From the NCBI GenBank assembly GCA_020847015.1, contig JADLCW010000183.1, forward strand, positions 1 to 13,995: DNA of 13,995 nucleotides. The letters are read 5' to 3'. The DNA comes from Thermomicrobiales bacterium (GTDB lineage Bacteria; Chloroflexota; Chloroflexia; Thermomicrobiales; UBA6265). The notes beneath the pieces are model-generated. The model was not told the origin of the DNA and made no database searches. It saw nothing but the letters and a program-made list of their open reading frames with translations. The position numbers and the translations under genes are program-made. This document shows, piece by piece, positions 13,587-13,995 of this stretch. How positions within the stretch are numbered: the first letter of the stretch is position 1; each line of letters starts with the position of its first letter.

Positions 13587-13995
13587 CAGCCGATCTGCTC
13601 GCGCTCGATCTGCCGGCGTTGGGGCGGATGCTGCGATCCGGAGAGACGACGCCAATCGCTTTGACCGAGTCGGCGCTGGCGCGGCTCGATACGACCGGTC
13701 GCCAGTTGAACGCGGTGGCGACTCTGACCCCGGAGCGGGCGCTCGCCGACGCGAATCGTGCCGCCGACGAACTGGCGGTCGGCATTGATCGGGGGCCGTT
13801 GCACGGCATTCCCTATGGAGCGAAGGATCTGCTGGCGGCGGAAGGGTATCCAACGACCTGGGGCGCTACGCCATTTAAGGGGCAGATCTTCACCGAGGAC
13901 GCCGCGGTGATCGAGCGGCTGACGGCCGCCGGGGCAGTGCTGGTCGGGAAGCTGGCCATGGTGGAGCTTGCCGGCGGGTTCGGCTACGAGCAACC
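13583..13995 (+). CDS. Amidase-signature enzyme, N-terminal part (cut by window end)
   Basis: The frame runs without a stop to the end of the window, giving 137 residues. It opens with a helical region (LLALDLPALGRMLRSGETTP) typical of the amidase family. GPLHGIPYGAKDLLA (71-85) carries K81, the lysine of the Ser-cis-Ser-Lys triad. DAAVIERLTAAGAVLVGK (108-125) then matches the family. The signature serines should lie beyond the window. Members include GatA, allophanate hydrolase and many amide hydrolases; the part seen cannot separate them. The GTG start overlaps the small partner's stop by four bases. With an AtzG-like rather than a clear GatC neighbour, a catabolic amidase is somewhat more likely than GatA. 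Confidence 0.9.
   Translation, partial: MTADLLALDLPALGRMLRSGETTPIALTESALARLDTTGRQLNAVATLTPERALADANRAADELAVGIDRGPLHGIPYGAKDLLAAEGYPTTWGATPFKGQIFTEDAAVIERLTAAGAVLVGKLAMVELAGGFGYEQ

Noticed and set aside
13235..13993. A 252-codon minus-strand frame at the right edge
   Set aside because: It is opposite the amidase and its partner; the amidase motif GIPYGAKDL and the coupled overlap decide for the plus strand.
1..13995. CRISPR array, tRNA, rRNA, insertion sequence or prophage
   Set aside because: No regularly spaced direct repeats, cloverleaf-like sequences, transposase or integrase motifs, or terminal inverted repeats with target duplications were seen by reading.

Overview
The window is GC-rich, densely coded bacterial chromosome. 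It looks like ordinary housekeeping and carbohydrate-storage DNA: I see no transposase, integrase, CRISPR array, tRNA or rRNA. A high-GC Chloroflexota relative (Thermomicrobia-like) or a similar deep-branching lineage is my best guess. The basis is the mix of separate TreS and maltokinase genes, a GH57 branching enzyme, a GT9 transferase and zinc-type L31. This is an inference, not a proven placement.

Layout. (1) 1-2728: the end of a small unknown gene, formamidopyrimidine-DNA glycosylase (fpg/mutM, +), a Sir2-family deacylase (-) whose 3' end overlaps fpg, then a small TPR-like protein (+). (2) 2761-5092, minus strand: an ArsR-type regulator with a large N-terminal domain, followed by a GT9 (heptosyltransferase-like) glycosyltransferase. 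(3) 5293-11853: an alpha-glucan/trehalose block of two convergent pairs. treS then maltokinase run on the plus strand. malQ (4-alpha-glucanotransferase) then a GH57 glucan branching enzyme run on the minus strand. They meet with an 11-base tail-to-tail overlap. (4) 12026-13192, minus strand: rplU-rpmA-rpmE (L21, L27, L31). (5) 13341-13995, plus strand: a small GatC/AtzG-like protein overlapping by 4 bases the start of an amidase-signature enzyme that runs off the window.

How the genes fit together. TreS interconverts trehalose and maltose. Maltokinase makes maltose 1-phosphate, the usual donor for GlgE. MalQ rearranges maltooligosaccharides, and the GH57 enzyme adds alpha-1,6 branches. GlgE itself is not in the window. 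The ArsR-type gene is divergent from treS and shares a 200-base intergenic region that holds inverted repeats, so it is a candidate local regulator.

No stretch longer than 300 bases lacks a gene. The non-coding gaps hold promoter-like hexamers and several perfect inverted repeats, listed individually. Nothing in the window clearly amounts to a new multi-gene system. The best leads are the ArsR/treS divergent region, the repeat cluster between rpmE and malQ, the TPR-like orphan and the two-gene amidase unit.
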